Assembly: GCA_021773635.1 (NCBI GenBank)
Contig: JAJFJV010000013.1
Location: 1-64,000, forward strand
DNA from: Gammaproteobacteria bacterium
GTDB taxonomy: Bacteria; Pseudomonadota; Gammaproteobacteria; HK1
Direction of reading: 5' to 3'
Length of the DNA: 64,000 nucleotides
How positions within the stretch are numbered: position 1 is the first letter of the stretch; every line of letters begins with the position of its first letter. The position numbers were made by a program, and so were the translations under genes. Below are positions 14,738-22,442 of the stretch, piece after piece. Below the pieces are notes generated by a model that saw only the letters and a list, made by a program, of their open reading frames with translations, searched no databases and was not told where the DNA came from.

Positions 14738-17371
14738 CTACTCGACCCGGTCGACACGCGCCGCGGCGCTGTAGAGCACCAGGGAGGTGTAGGCCCGCTT
14801 GAGCTGGGTGGGGGTGTGGAGTACCAGGAACTGATCGCCGTAGGCCTCTTTTTTGCCGGTGAAGCGGCCGTTGGCGTCTTTCTGGTTTTCCAGTTCGCCC
14901 AGGGTCCAGGGCTTGGTCATGCGTAGCCGGGTCTGGCCGCGCTCGCCGATGAGCGCCCGTTGATCCCCCATCCACAGCGCCGGGGCCGTGGTGCGGAAGT
15001 TGGGCACGTCCTTGATGCGGCCGAGGTTGCCGTTACCGGCGAGATCCGTCCCCGCCCGGATGGAGTTGGCGCCAAATTGCTTGGCCTGCTCCACCTGGGT
15101 CATGACGCTGCCGGACATGAGCCCGAAATTGGCCATGTGGAAGCGATCATCCTCAATCACCGCCTTACGCAGACCGAAGCGATAGAGGAAGGTATCCCAA
15201 TGGGCATCGACCGCCACGGCGCCTGGATCGGTGTTGAAGGCGTAGACATTCGATGAGTAGCTGTAGCTGGCCGCCAGGGTGTCTCCCACCAGCGGGACTG
15301 TCAGCGCGCCCAGCTCGGTGACGATGCGCAGCTCGCCCAGGTTGTAGTCGAGGGTGTAGTAATTCCCCGCGGCCTGGGTGCCGGTACCGTCGTATTCCGG
15401 AATCGCGCCACCCTTGAAGGTGATGGTGACCGGATTAACGGTGCTGCCCACCTGATTGCCCTGCAGGTCGTAGACGCTGCGCGGGCGAACCACCGGGAAG
15501 TTGGCCAGGATGAAGACGTTGTCTGTGCCGTCGGTCTGGGCGTCCATGTTCTCACTGGCCACCACCACCGCCCCGAACTCGTCGGCGGCATGCAGCACCT
15601 CGTTGAAGATCAGACGCTCAGTGTCTTCGCCGATGATCCGCGATGCGTTGCGCTGATTCTCCGCGATGGCGTCCCAGTTGAGGTGGTTCGCCGCGGTGAG
15701 ATAGCGCAGCTCGTCCGAGACCTCGAAGGCGAGCTTCTGCGGGGTGTTGTAAGCGGTTTCCGCGGTCTGGATGACGCCGGCGCGGGCGATGGATTGCCCT
15801 TCGTAGCGCCGGGCGCTGCCAATCCCTCCCGCTGCCGTATCGCGGTAGCTGTAGGGGATCATGTAGGAGGTGGCAAAGGACTCGGAGCCGGAATCGACGA
15901 ACTGCAGACCGATGAGCCGGTAGAGGGCCTCGCGGATGACGGTGCGCTCCCACACCACCGGAACGGCCACGTCGGAGACGATGCCATCACCCGCGGCGAG
16001 ATGCTTGTGCTCCTCCGCCAGGGCCACACGATGCTGGGGATCGGCATCGAACTGCGCCAATACACGTTCGGCGAAGGCCTTGTTCTCGGCCAGCAGCGTG
16101 CCACCGGTGGCGGCATAGCGGCGGGAGTCCGGCAGGTCGAGGATGCCGAGGCGGCGGTCAATTGCCTCCTGCAGCGCCTTGACACTGTTGGCGTCATCCA
16201 CGGAGATGTGGACGCTGCCGGACGGGCCGGGATAGCCCATGGATACGAGCTTGGACTGGGCCACGAGATCATTGCCGAGCTTGATGGAGTGGGCAGCAAG
16301 GGCGTCCACCTGCTCGGGGGTCATGGCGGCGGTGATGAGATCGCCCGCCTCGGCGAGCATGGTGCGGCTGCCTTCGCTGAGGGTTTTGAGGCCCTCGGCA
16401 TTTTCCAGCGCATCGGTGAAGCGTTTGCGGTTAGCGTCCAGGCCCTCGGTGAGCTTTTTGGCGGCGTCCAGGCGCTTGGTTTCCTGATCTTCCATTAGCT
16501 TCAGCACAGCGGCCTGGTCCAGACCAGCGGCAGCGCGACCGCCGGCACCTTGCAGTGCTGTCTCGAGGCCGGAGAAATCGAGTTTGATGGCGCCGGAGTC
16601 GCCGCCCGCCTTTTCAAGCTGTTCGGAGAGCTGGGTGCCGGTGGTGGTGAAGGCGGCGAGCAGGACCTTGGCCTGAGCCTCGTCGGTAATGCCCTGCAGT
16701 GAGGCCTCGAAGGCCTCGGCAAGCTGGAGCTGGATGGCTTCAGGCAGCGCTTTGAATTCGGCCAGGGTCTTTTTGAGTTTTGCGAGTAGTGCTTTCCACA
16801 TGATCGTAATCTCCTGAGAGAGGGTTTTGACCAGCTCGGGGTGCAGCAGGGTCACATGCTGATCGCCGGCTTCGGCCAGTTGGACGGGGTCGAGGCGCTT
16901 GATCACCGGTCGCACGGTGAGCGCTGCCCCCATCAGGACGGGGCCGTGGGCCTCGCCTTTTTCGTTATCTTCAAAATCTTCGTGATATTCGGCGGAGAGG
17001 TACTGATAGCCCCGGCTCCTTACGGATTCGATGCCATAGGGGGTCCAGGCAACTTCGCCACGCAGGCGGTTGCCCTCGACAAATAGCCGGGTGAATTTTC
17101 CGGCAGCGCCGTTCTCTGGCTTGTGGGAGATGTCGAGGAAGATGTCCTGCCCGTAGGTGCCGGCGTCGAAGTTCGCAACCATGCCGAGCAGCATGTCGCG
17201 GCTGATGTCGAACTTGCCGTAGCGTGGATCGCTGAAATGACCGGTGCGGGTGATGGTGACCACGCTGGAGGTCTTGCCGTCGGCAAGCTGCACGCGGAGA
17301 CCTGAGAGGAAGCGGATGGCTCCCTCCGGGGTCGCGCCTTCGAGTTTGATGCGCCGTACTGGTCTGCTCAC
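14738..17371 (-). CDS. Phage protease-scaffold-major capsid polyprotein, 877 aa
   Basis: One ORF holds three modules. Residues about 35-160 resemble the Mu gpI-type prohead protease, with LDISHKPENGAAGKF (His83) and GYQYLSAEYH (Ser126) as probable catalytic motifs. Residues about 190-400 are helical, charged and Gln/Glu/Lys-rich, as in scaffolds. From about residue 465 (VPVVWERTVIREALYRLIG) to the end is a phage major capsid-type domain. In Mu and most relatives these are separate genes. An in-frame ATG at codon 191 with a strong ribosome binding site (AGGAG, 9 bases before) allows a separate scaffold-capsid product. Start GTG 17371 has a weak binding site. Confidence 0.85.
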   Translation of the reverse strand: MSRPVRRIKLEGATPEGAIRFLSGLRVQLADGKTSSVVTITRTGHFSDPRYGKFDISRDMLLGMVANFDAGTYGQDIFLDISHKPENGAAGKFTRLFVEGNRLRGEVAWTPYGIESVRSRGYQYLSAEYHEDFEDNEKGEAHGPVLMGAALTVRPVIKRLDPVQLAEAGDQHVTLLHPELVKTLSQEITIMWKALLAKLKKTLAEFKALPEAIQLQLAEAFEASLQGITDEAQAKVLLAAFTTTGTQLSEQLEKAGGDSGAIKLDFSGLETALQGAGGRAAAGLDQAAVLKLMEDQETKRLDAAKKLTEGLDANRKRFTDALENAEGLKTLSEGSRTMLAEAGDLITAAMTPEQVDALAAHSIKLGNDLVAQSKLVSMGYPGPSGSVHISVDDANSVKALQEAIDRRLGILDLPDSRRYAATGGTLLAENKAFAERVLAQFDADPQHRVALAEEHKHLAAGDGIVSDVAVPVVWERTVIREALYRLIGLQFVDSGSESFATSYMIPYSYRDTAAGGIGSARRYEGQSIARAGVIQTAETAYNTPQKLAFEVSDELRYLTAANHLNWDAIAENQRNASRIIGEDTERLIFNEVLHAADEFGAVVVASENMDAQTDGTDNVFILANFPVVRPRSVYDLQGNQVGSTVNPVTITFKGGAIPEYDGTGTQAAGNYYTLDYNLGELRIVTELGALTVPLVGDTLAASYSYSSNVYAFNTDPGAVAVDAHWDTFLYRFGLRKAVIEDDRFHMANFGLMSGSVMTQVEQAKQFGANSIRAGTDLAGNGNLGRIKDVPNFRTTAPALWMGDQRALIGERGQTRLRMTKPWTLGELENQKDANGRFTGKKEAYGDQFLVLHTPTQLKRAYTSLVLYSAAARVDRVE
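16799..16815 (-). promoter_or_regulatory. Internal ribosome binding site and in-frame start for scaffold-capsid form
   Basis: On the minus strand AGGAG (16815..16811) precedes the ATG at 16801..16799 by nine bases. The ATG is codon 191 of the 877-residue ORF and begins MWKALLAKLKK. The product would be 687 residues and lack the protease. This mirrors lambda C/Nu3 and Mu I/Z, where the scaffold is made from an internal in-frame start. It is a better binding site than that of the full-length ORF. Confidence 0.7.
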
Positions 17372-17390
17372 ATTTTCAGCCCATAAAAAA

Positions 17391-17423
17391 AGCCGGGCAC
17401 CCTTTCGGGTGTCCGGCTTTTCG
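17391..17423. terminator. Bidirectional intrinsic terminator hairpin
   Basis: A 12-base stem with one mismatch (AGCCGGGCACCC, loop TTTC, GGGTGTCCGGCT) is flanked by an A-run on the left and a T-run on the right, so it can stop transcription on both strands. It lies 20 bases upstream of the capsid polyprotein start and behind the oppositely oriented HEPN-like gene's promoter. On the minus strand it would block read-through from portal genes unless antitermination acts, or it insulates the inserted gene. Confidence 0.75.
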
Positions 17424-17491
17424 CTTTAGTGCGCTGGGGCAGCGCGCGTTATGCCTTTGGTTGGGTTAAGTATTAGGCGCTGATTGGGGTT

Positions 17492-17520
17492 TTGTCAATC
17501 TCGGCCGCTTAGGGGATAGT
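17492..17520 (+). promoter_or_regulatory. Putative sigma-70 promoter of the HEPN-like gene
   Basis: TTGTCA (17492-17497) matches the -35 box at five of six positions, and GATAGT (17515-17520) matches the -10 box at four of six, with a 17-base spacer. It points to the plus-strand gene starting at 17563. An own promoter plus an adjacent terminator is the usual layout of a prophage moron. Prediction by eye only. Confidence 0.4.
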
Positions 17521-17562
17521 GACTCGGTCGGCACAATACGCATTAAGAAGGCATAAGAACCA

Positions 17563-18174
17563 GTGGCTAAATATACTTGGGTAGATCTTCATATTCCTGA
17601 AGCGGAGCTGTTTGCAGATCTAAACGGGATATTGGTCGATCTGCGAACCGCCGGTAAGTTTGCGCAAATGCTTCTATCTGAATTCCAAGCCGAAAAAACC
17701 AATTGGGAGCTTGTTGAGCCATTATCTATTGCCGCAACCGTTACTTATTGTCGAGCATTTTCAAGCGGAGCGAGGCATCACCTAAAAGTTAAGGACCTGG
17801 AGACACTGAATGAAGAACAACGAGCCTCACACGACTATATTCGCGCCTACCGTAACAAGCATATCGCCCATTCCTTGAATGAGTTCGAAGAGAATATCGC
17901 TAGAGCTACTTACTGCGAGGAACGCGTAAACGATGAAGGTATTACGGCGATCGGCTATGGAGGCAGCAAGGTCGTTAGCTTACACCCTGCTGCAGCGAAC
18001 GCGATTATAGAATTAACGGGTACACTGGAAACCCATGTAAAAGCAAAGTTAAAAGTAGAGGCAGCACGCCTTTTACCCATAGTTAGAGGTATGTCTCTTG
18101 AAGATGTGCTCTCGGGTGGGCAAAAAGTATTCATCCCGTCTGGCACCAAAATTGACAAAAAAAGACAGCGATGA
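17563..18174 (+). CDS. HEPN-like protein in opposite orientation within prophage (moron), 203 aa
   Basis: Starts at GTG 17563, about 11 bases after AAGAAGG. The 203-residue protein is helical and has the segment YRNKHIAHSLNEF, which fits the HEPN signature R-x(4-6)-H (Arg97 to His103). HEPN proteins are often RNases in toxin-antitoxin, abortive infection and other defence systems. It is on the strand opposite to the late genes, has its own apparent promoter and terminator and is visibly more A+T-rich. These are features of a lysogenic-conversion gene. No partner gene is adjacent on the same strand. Alternative: an AbiU2-like or fully unknown helical protein. Confidence 0.55.
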   Translation: MAKYTWVDLHIPEAELFADLNGILVDLRTAGKFAQMLLSEFQAEKTNWELVEPLSIAATVTYCRAFSSGARHHLKVKDLETLNEEQRASHDYIRAYRNKHIAHSLNEFEENIARATYCEERVNDEGITAIGYGGSKVVSLHPAAANAIIELTGTLETHVKAKLKVEAARLLPIVRGMSLEDVLSGGQKVFIPSGTKIDKKRQR

Positions 18175-18239
18175 TGTTGCTGAGATCGGCAGGATGATCG
18201 AGTTATGCGCAGGGCTTTCCAAGCTAAATCGCGGGCCAT

Positions 18240-18428
18240 TTATTCACGGGGGAAATACCGCAACGGCACAGGCACCCAAGCCTTGCAGCGGCACTTGGCC
18301 TCGGCATGCGCCGCAAGCACCCGCACCACCCGAGATTTGATCACCAGGCCATCGAATACGGTGCGCCCGCAGGCACCACAGTGCACCGGGGTGCGGATGG
18401 GTGTCGGGGTGTTTTCAGCCGGCAGCAT
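18240..18428 (-). CDS. Com-like zinc-binding protein, 62 aa
   Basis: A 62-residue protein with two cysteine pairs, HCGACGR near residue 17 and KCRCK near residue 46, spaced as in a zinc ribbon. The pattern and length recall Com of phage Mu, which activates translation of the mom DNA-modification gene. Here no mom-like gene is next to it. It follows the 67-residue gene by one base. The ATG lies at 18428. Alternative: a generic phage zinc-ribbon protein of unknown role. Assignment is by pattern only. Confidence 0.6.
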   Translation of the reverse strand: MLPAENTPTPIRTPVHCGACGRTVFDGLVIKSRVVRVLAAHAEAKCRCKAWVPVPLRYFPRE

Positions 18429-18429
18429 C

Positions 18430-18633
18430 CTAAATCAGTGCCTCGGGCGGAATACTGGATTCCAGATCGTCTTCGGAAACCTGTCCTCGCTTACCGGCTA
18501 GCGCCCGCTTCATCTCGGTCAGCAGTTTGCCCTTGTCCTCTGCGGAAATCCCCACGAGAGTCACATCCAGGCGGCCAAAGCGATCTTCATACTCCCATCG
18601 CGTCTGGCTAAAAATATCGTTTAATTCAGGCAT
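18430..18633 (-). CDS. Small phage protein, 67 aa, function unknown
   Basis: A 67-residue protein beginning MPELNDIFSQTRWEYEDRFGR, overlapping the end of the MuF gene by eight bases. It is hydrophilic, helical and has no cysteine or membrane span. Because it directly follows a MuF protein with a putative toxin-like domain, it is a candidate for a partner or immunity protein, but small head genes are common here, so this is speculative. Confidence 0.6.
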   Translation of the reverse strand: MPELNDIFSQTRWEYEDRFGRLDVTLVGISAEDKGKLLTEMKRALAGKRGQVSEDDLESSIPPEALI

Positions 18634-20692
18634 CGATTACCTCCTTGAGTGCGTCCCGCACAAATCGGGTGAAATTAGGAGCAAGTGCATCCATATAATC
18701 GCGCTCGAAGCCGGCACCATAGTCCATCAGGGCAAAGACGTTGGCAAATGCCTCCGCCTGCTGCCCCCATCCCCGCCGGGCTGTGTAGTAGCTATTGGTG
18801 TGTCCACGTCCAATACGGTTTTTAGTGATGGAGCCGGCCAAGTCGCCCAACAAGGCGTCGTCAGTGTGCAGATAACGCACCTCGGCAAGCCAGGTGATGT
18901 CTCCATGCTGCTGCGCCGTGGCGTTTTGCACGGCGGCCACCATGCCCGGATGCGAATCTGGCGGTAATTTTGAGAGCGGGCCGGCGCCAGAGCCCAGATC
19001 ACTACGGGCGCGGGTGGCGGCCTCTGGAACATTCCCCCCGTTTTGCATCACATAGGCCTGCGTATCCAGGTCCCGGGCGCGGGCAAGGGCTGATTGTGAG
19101 AATCTGCGGCCTCGGAGCTGCTCCGGATGACGGCGGCGAGCCCCGGCAAAATAATCCCGCTGCAATCGGTCCATGTGTTTGTTGTCGGCGCGCAGCGCAT
19201 CGGTGCCGGCCGGGGCGGATGACCACAGGCGATTCACCCCACGCTCCCCCTGTCGATGCTTCCACAGGGCGATGCGTGTATCGATGTGATGCCCAGTCTC
19301 GTGGCGCATCACACCCCGACCCACCGGGCTGTCCGGGGTATAAGCAGCCATGTGGATACGGCCTCCCAGATGGTAGGCGCCATCACGAGGCTGCCGCGGG
19401 ATCTCTTCCGGCGCGTCAAAGCGATTGACCGCGCGCTGGAGTTCTGTGGACTGGAACGTGCCGGCGGTTTCCCACTTGTGAAAAAAGGCGGTGTTTTGCC
19501 GGGGTGGGCCATCACGCTCCAGCGGGGCCGGCCCTGTTCCCGGGATGGGGTTGGCTGGAGGCGCAGGCGGGCGAACAGATCGAGGGGAAAGAATGGAGTC
19601 AACGTCGATGCCGCGGCGCTGGTAGCGCTTTTTCAGCACGTTCCACGGGGTGGCGATCTCATTTTCCTTGAGTATTCCCTGACGGAGTGCGCCAGCTTTT
19701 TTGAGGCTGCCCAGGACGCTGATACGGGTCTCCACCGGCTGCTTGTTCAACCAGGTGATGCGATCTTCCTTGCCCTTGCGATCGGCATCGGTGATCTCGT
19801 CGCTAAAAACCACTTCCACGAAGCTCAGGGTGTTTGGATGAGCCGGCCAGGGGTTGCGGCCTTGCGGATAGACGCCGGGGCCCAAGCCATAGCGATTGAC
19901 GCGGGCGTGCATATCGCAGATGTCGCGTCGTGGATGGCTGGGAGAAAGCAGGAAGCGGGTGCCGGCAGTGTCCGGATGGGCAAAGGCGGCGGCCTGGTAG
20001 GCCTCGCCGTGGGCACGGTTGATTTCGGTGCGCATCAGCCGCAGGGCATTGGCACGCGGGCTGCCCTCGGCGCGCAGGAGATCGCGGCCAAGCACCCGGG
20101 CGATGCGATCCGCCTGGCTGAGGTTTAGTTTGTTGGCGAGATCCGCCGGGATACGCTCGCCACGGGAAAGCAATTCATTCACCGCCTGGCTGGCGGAGTG
20201 CCCCTGGATGACGTGACTCTGGATAGCCTCGGCCACCACTTCCCGGGCGTGACGGTCCAGCCGCCAGAGACGGTCTGAGAGTTGCAGGCCATCCTGGGCT
20301 ATGAAGGAATGGGTGAAGCGTAAGGCATCCTCTGCGAGCTGGGTGAGCTGAGTGCCGATCGTCGCTGCTTCGAGGGCAAAGGGCTCGATGCCGAGGGCGG
20401 CGGCTTCGCGGGTGTGTTTATCCAGCAGCCCTTCGCGATCGCTACGCAGGACGTTTAGGCGAGAGGTCGCCTGATCCAGCAGGGATTGAAGTTCTTCGAG
20501 ATGTACACGGCCGTCGACGGACTGGCGCTGGCGAATGGCTTCGCCAAAATCCTCCACGGCACGTTCATAGGCACCGACCAGATCCCTTTTCGCCTCTCCA
20601 TCCAGGCGGTGCAATGCGTTGCGGGCACGCGCAGAGGCCCGCCGAATGGTGGCCTTGATGGCTGGGCGGATGAGTTGGCGGGGTTCGAGCAT
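18626..20692 (-). CDS. MuF-type minor head protein with C-terminal HExxH metallopeptidase-like domain, 688 aa
   Basis: Residues about 160-300 carry the MuF/SPP1 gp7 head morphogenesis module: RTEINRAHGEAYQ (221-233), RRDICDMHARVN (255-266) and PAHPNTLSFV. A proline-rich linker (about 370-400, RPPAPPANPIPGTGP) leads to a C-terminal domain with VMRHETGHHID, a zinc-binding HExxH motif (His464, Glu465, His468), and a downstream QQAEAFANVFAL motif (Glu647) as a plausible third ligand. MuF proteins fused to C-terminal effector domains are known as phage polymorphic toxins. Whether this one is a toxin, a capsid protease or a DNA-injected effector is unknown. The start codon overlaps the upstream stop. 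Confidence 0.82.
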   Translation of the reverse strand: MLEPRQLIRPAIKATIRRASARARNALHRLDGEAKRDLVGAYERAVEDFGEAIRQRQSVDGRVHLEELQSLLDQATSRLNVLRSDREGLLDKHTREAAALGIEPFALEAATIGTQLTQLAEDALRFTHSFIAQDGLQLSDRLWRLDRHAREVVAEAIQSHVIQGHSASQAVNELLSRGERIPADLANKLNLSQADRIARVLGRDLLRAEGSPRANALRLMRTEINRAHGEAYQAAAFAHPDTAGTRFLLSPSHPRRDICDMHARVNRYGLGPGVYPQGRNPWPAHPNTLSFVEVVFSDEITDADRKGKEDRITWLNKQPVETRISVLGSLKKAGALRQGILKENEIATPWNVLKKRYQRRGIDVDSILSPRSVRPPAPPANPIPGTGPAPLERDGPPRQNTAFFHKWETAGTFQSTELQRAVNRFDAPEEIPRQPRDGAYHLGGRIHMAAYTPDSPVGRGVMRHETGHHIDTRIALWKHRQGERGVNRLWSSAPAGTDALRADNKHMDRLQRDYFAGARRRHPEQLRGRRFSQSALARARDLDTQAYVMQNGGNVPEAATRARSDLGSGAGPLSKLPPDSHPGMVAAVQNATAQQHGDITWLAEVRYLHTDDALLGDLAGSITKNRIGRGHTNSYYTARRGWGQQAEAFANVFALMDYGAGFERDYMDALAPNFTRFVRDALKEVIDA

Positions 20693-21018
20693 CAGAGCAG
20701 CGCCCCCTGATCGGGTGGCCTACCTTCGCGGGCTTCGCGGAGTTCGCGGCGGCGGGTGCAGCGGTGTTCGTGTTCTTCTACATAGTCGGCGCGGACAGGC
20801 TGGGATTCCGGGATGTTGATGTCTTCGATGCCGGCGAGCTGGCGGCGGAAACGGTAGACGGCAGTGTCGATGCCCCATTTCTGAGCGGTGCTCAGTGTGG
20901 TCTTGGGCTCATGCTCGGCGAGCCAGGCCATGGCACGGATGAAGCGCCGGGCCCAGGGGGTGAAGCCGACGCGCACTTCGGCAAGGGCCAGGGCGGCGGC
21001 ACGTTCGGATTTATTCAT
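20692..21018 (-). CDS. Phage protein between portal and minor head gene, 108 aa
   Basis: The correct start is probably ATG 21018 (MNKSERAAALALAEVRVGFT); the longer frame upstream is an arginine-rich shadow of the portal gene. The 108-residue protein is helical and basic, with a Trp-rich centre (FIRAMAWLAEHEPKT). It lies 11 bases after the portal gene and overlaps the MuF start. No family is recognised; proteins in this slot may help portal or MuF incorporation. Confidence 0.65.
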   Translation of the reverse strand: MNKSERAAALALAEVRVGFTPWARRFIRAMAWLAEHEPKTTLSTAQKWGIDTAVYRFRRQLAGIEDINIPESQPVRADYVEEHEHRCTRRRELREAREGRPPDQGALL

Positions 21019-21029
21019 CGAAGGCAGCC

Positions 21030-22442
21030 CTATCCCCCATTCCCGATGCTGGTGGCGCTTTCGCCCTTGGGACTGTTGCCGGGGGTGATGGAGACGCGGG
21101 GAGTGCCGGGGGGCGGGTTGAAGTCGTCGTCTTCCCCAGGATAGGGGTCGTTGTCGTTCTTTGCGGCTTCGCGTTGGGCGGCGACTTCTGCCGGATCGAG
21201 GCCGGCGGAGCCCCACACCATGCGCGGGGGTACGCCCAGGGCCTGGTGCTTGAGCGCGAGATCGGCGCGCTGGTTGGGGGTGTCGGTGCGGCGCTCGGCG
21301 AAGATGATGTCGAACTTCTCGGCATCGGGATTGATGCCGGAGAGCAGGAGCTCCAGCTCGAAGCCAAGGCGATAGACGTAGGCCAGGGTGTCTTGCAGGG
21401 CATCGAGTTCGTCGAAGTAGTCTTTTTTCAGGTCTTCGAGGATGTCGCGGTTGATGTCTCCCACATAACCAAACAGGCCGGCAGGGGCCGGGGCGCCGGC
21501 AAAGAAGGTGTCGAGCAGGTGGGCGACGTCGGCGATCTGGTCAAGGTTGGTATCGCCCTGGATGGCAGTGACTCCGCCTTTTTTGTTGAGGTAGTAGTTG
21601 GTGGTGATGCTCTGTTGGTCGGCTTCCACCTTTTCGCGGTATGCCTCAAGGTCTTCCGGGCCGGCACCTTCAAGCACGTGGGCAGTGCGCAGCGGGGCGC
21701 GCTCGCGACGGCGGATGACCAGGTCTTCCTCGGTCATGCGGAGTTTTTTCCAGACGCTGCGGGTGGCATCCAGATACGGCCGCCCCATGCTGCCGAGATC
21801 GTCGTAATTATCTGGAGTGAGGCGGACCAGGGAGAGCTGCCAGAGGGCGAAGCGAGCGAGGGGCTGGCCGGTGGTTAGGTCGTATTGGGTATAGGCGTTT
21901 TTCGGGTTTTTGAACAGGCCGTTGGCCTCCACTTCCGGGAGGATGGTCTCGGAGGGCATGCGCACGCCGGTGGCCACACGCTTGTCCGGCCCGAGCACCC
22001 ATTGCATGGGCAGGTTGCCTTCCATCATGAGGCCGCGCATGTCGGACTCTAGCTTTTCAAAGCGGTCGAGCTTGAGTCGCCGGGCAAAGCGCTGCCAGGC
22101 GCGGTCCAGATGTTCGTTTCTGCCGGGGTTGTTGAGCCGCAGCCCGCCTTTGACGGCGGCGCGGGCGGTGCGGGCATGGATCTTTTTTACCCGGCCATCG
22201 TTGGCATCCATGCTGCGGATGTCGAGGATGCGGGATCGGACATCGGGGTCCACCCACATGGTTCTGTAGAGGTATTTGGTGGCGTTTTCCGGGGTGGGAC
22301 GTTGGCCGATTTCGCTAGTGCCGGGAGATGATTCTCCGGGAAGCAGCGGGGGCTGGGCTTCGATTTCCGGCTCGGGACTGGCGGCGGGGGCGCCGCCAAA
22401 ACTCGTACCAACACGGATCAGTAGGTTGCCGAGGATGCTCAT
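21030..22442 (-). CDS. Phage portal protein, 470 aa
   Basis: A 470-residue protein placed directly after the large terminase and before the MuF protein, the usual portal position. Typical portal features include an alternating alpha/beta N-terminal half, the segment MRGLMMEGNLPMQWVLG, and a long helical C-terminal half (LEDLKKDYFDELDALQDTLA). The C-terminal tail is Pro/Asn/Asp-rich and disordered. It overlaps the terminase by four bases. It forms the dodecameric ring through which DNA enters and leaves the capsid (family knowledge). Confident by context and composition. Confidence 0.85.
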   Translation of the reverse strand: MSILGNLLIRVGTSFGGAPAASPEPEIEAQPPLLPGESSPGTSEIGQRPTPENATKYLYRTMWVDPDVRSRILDIRSMDANDGRVKKIHARTARAAVKGGLRLNNPGRNEHLDRAWQRFARRLKLDRFEKLESDMRGLMMEGNLPMQWVLGPDKRVATGVRMPSETILPEVEANGLFKNPKNAYTQYDLTTGQPLARFALWQLSLVRLTPDNYDDLGSMGRPYLDATRSVWKKLRMTEEDLVIRRRERAPLRTAHVLEGAGPEDLEAYREKVEADQQSITTNYYLNKKGGVTAIQGDTNLDQIADVAHLLDTFFAGAPAPAGLFGYVGDINRDILEDLKKDYFDELDALQDTLAYVYRLGFELELLLSGINPDAEKFDIIFAERRTDTPNQRADLALKHQALGVPPRMVWGSAGLDPAEVAAQREAAKNDNDPYPGEDDDFNPPPGTPRVSITPGNSPKGESATSIGNGG

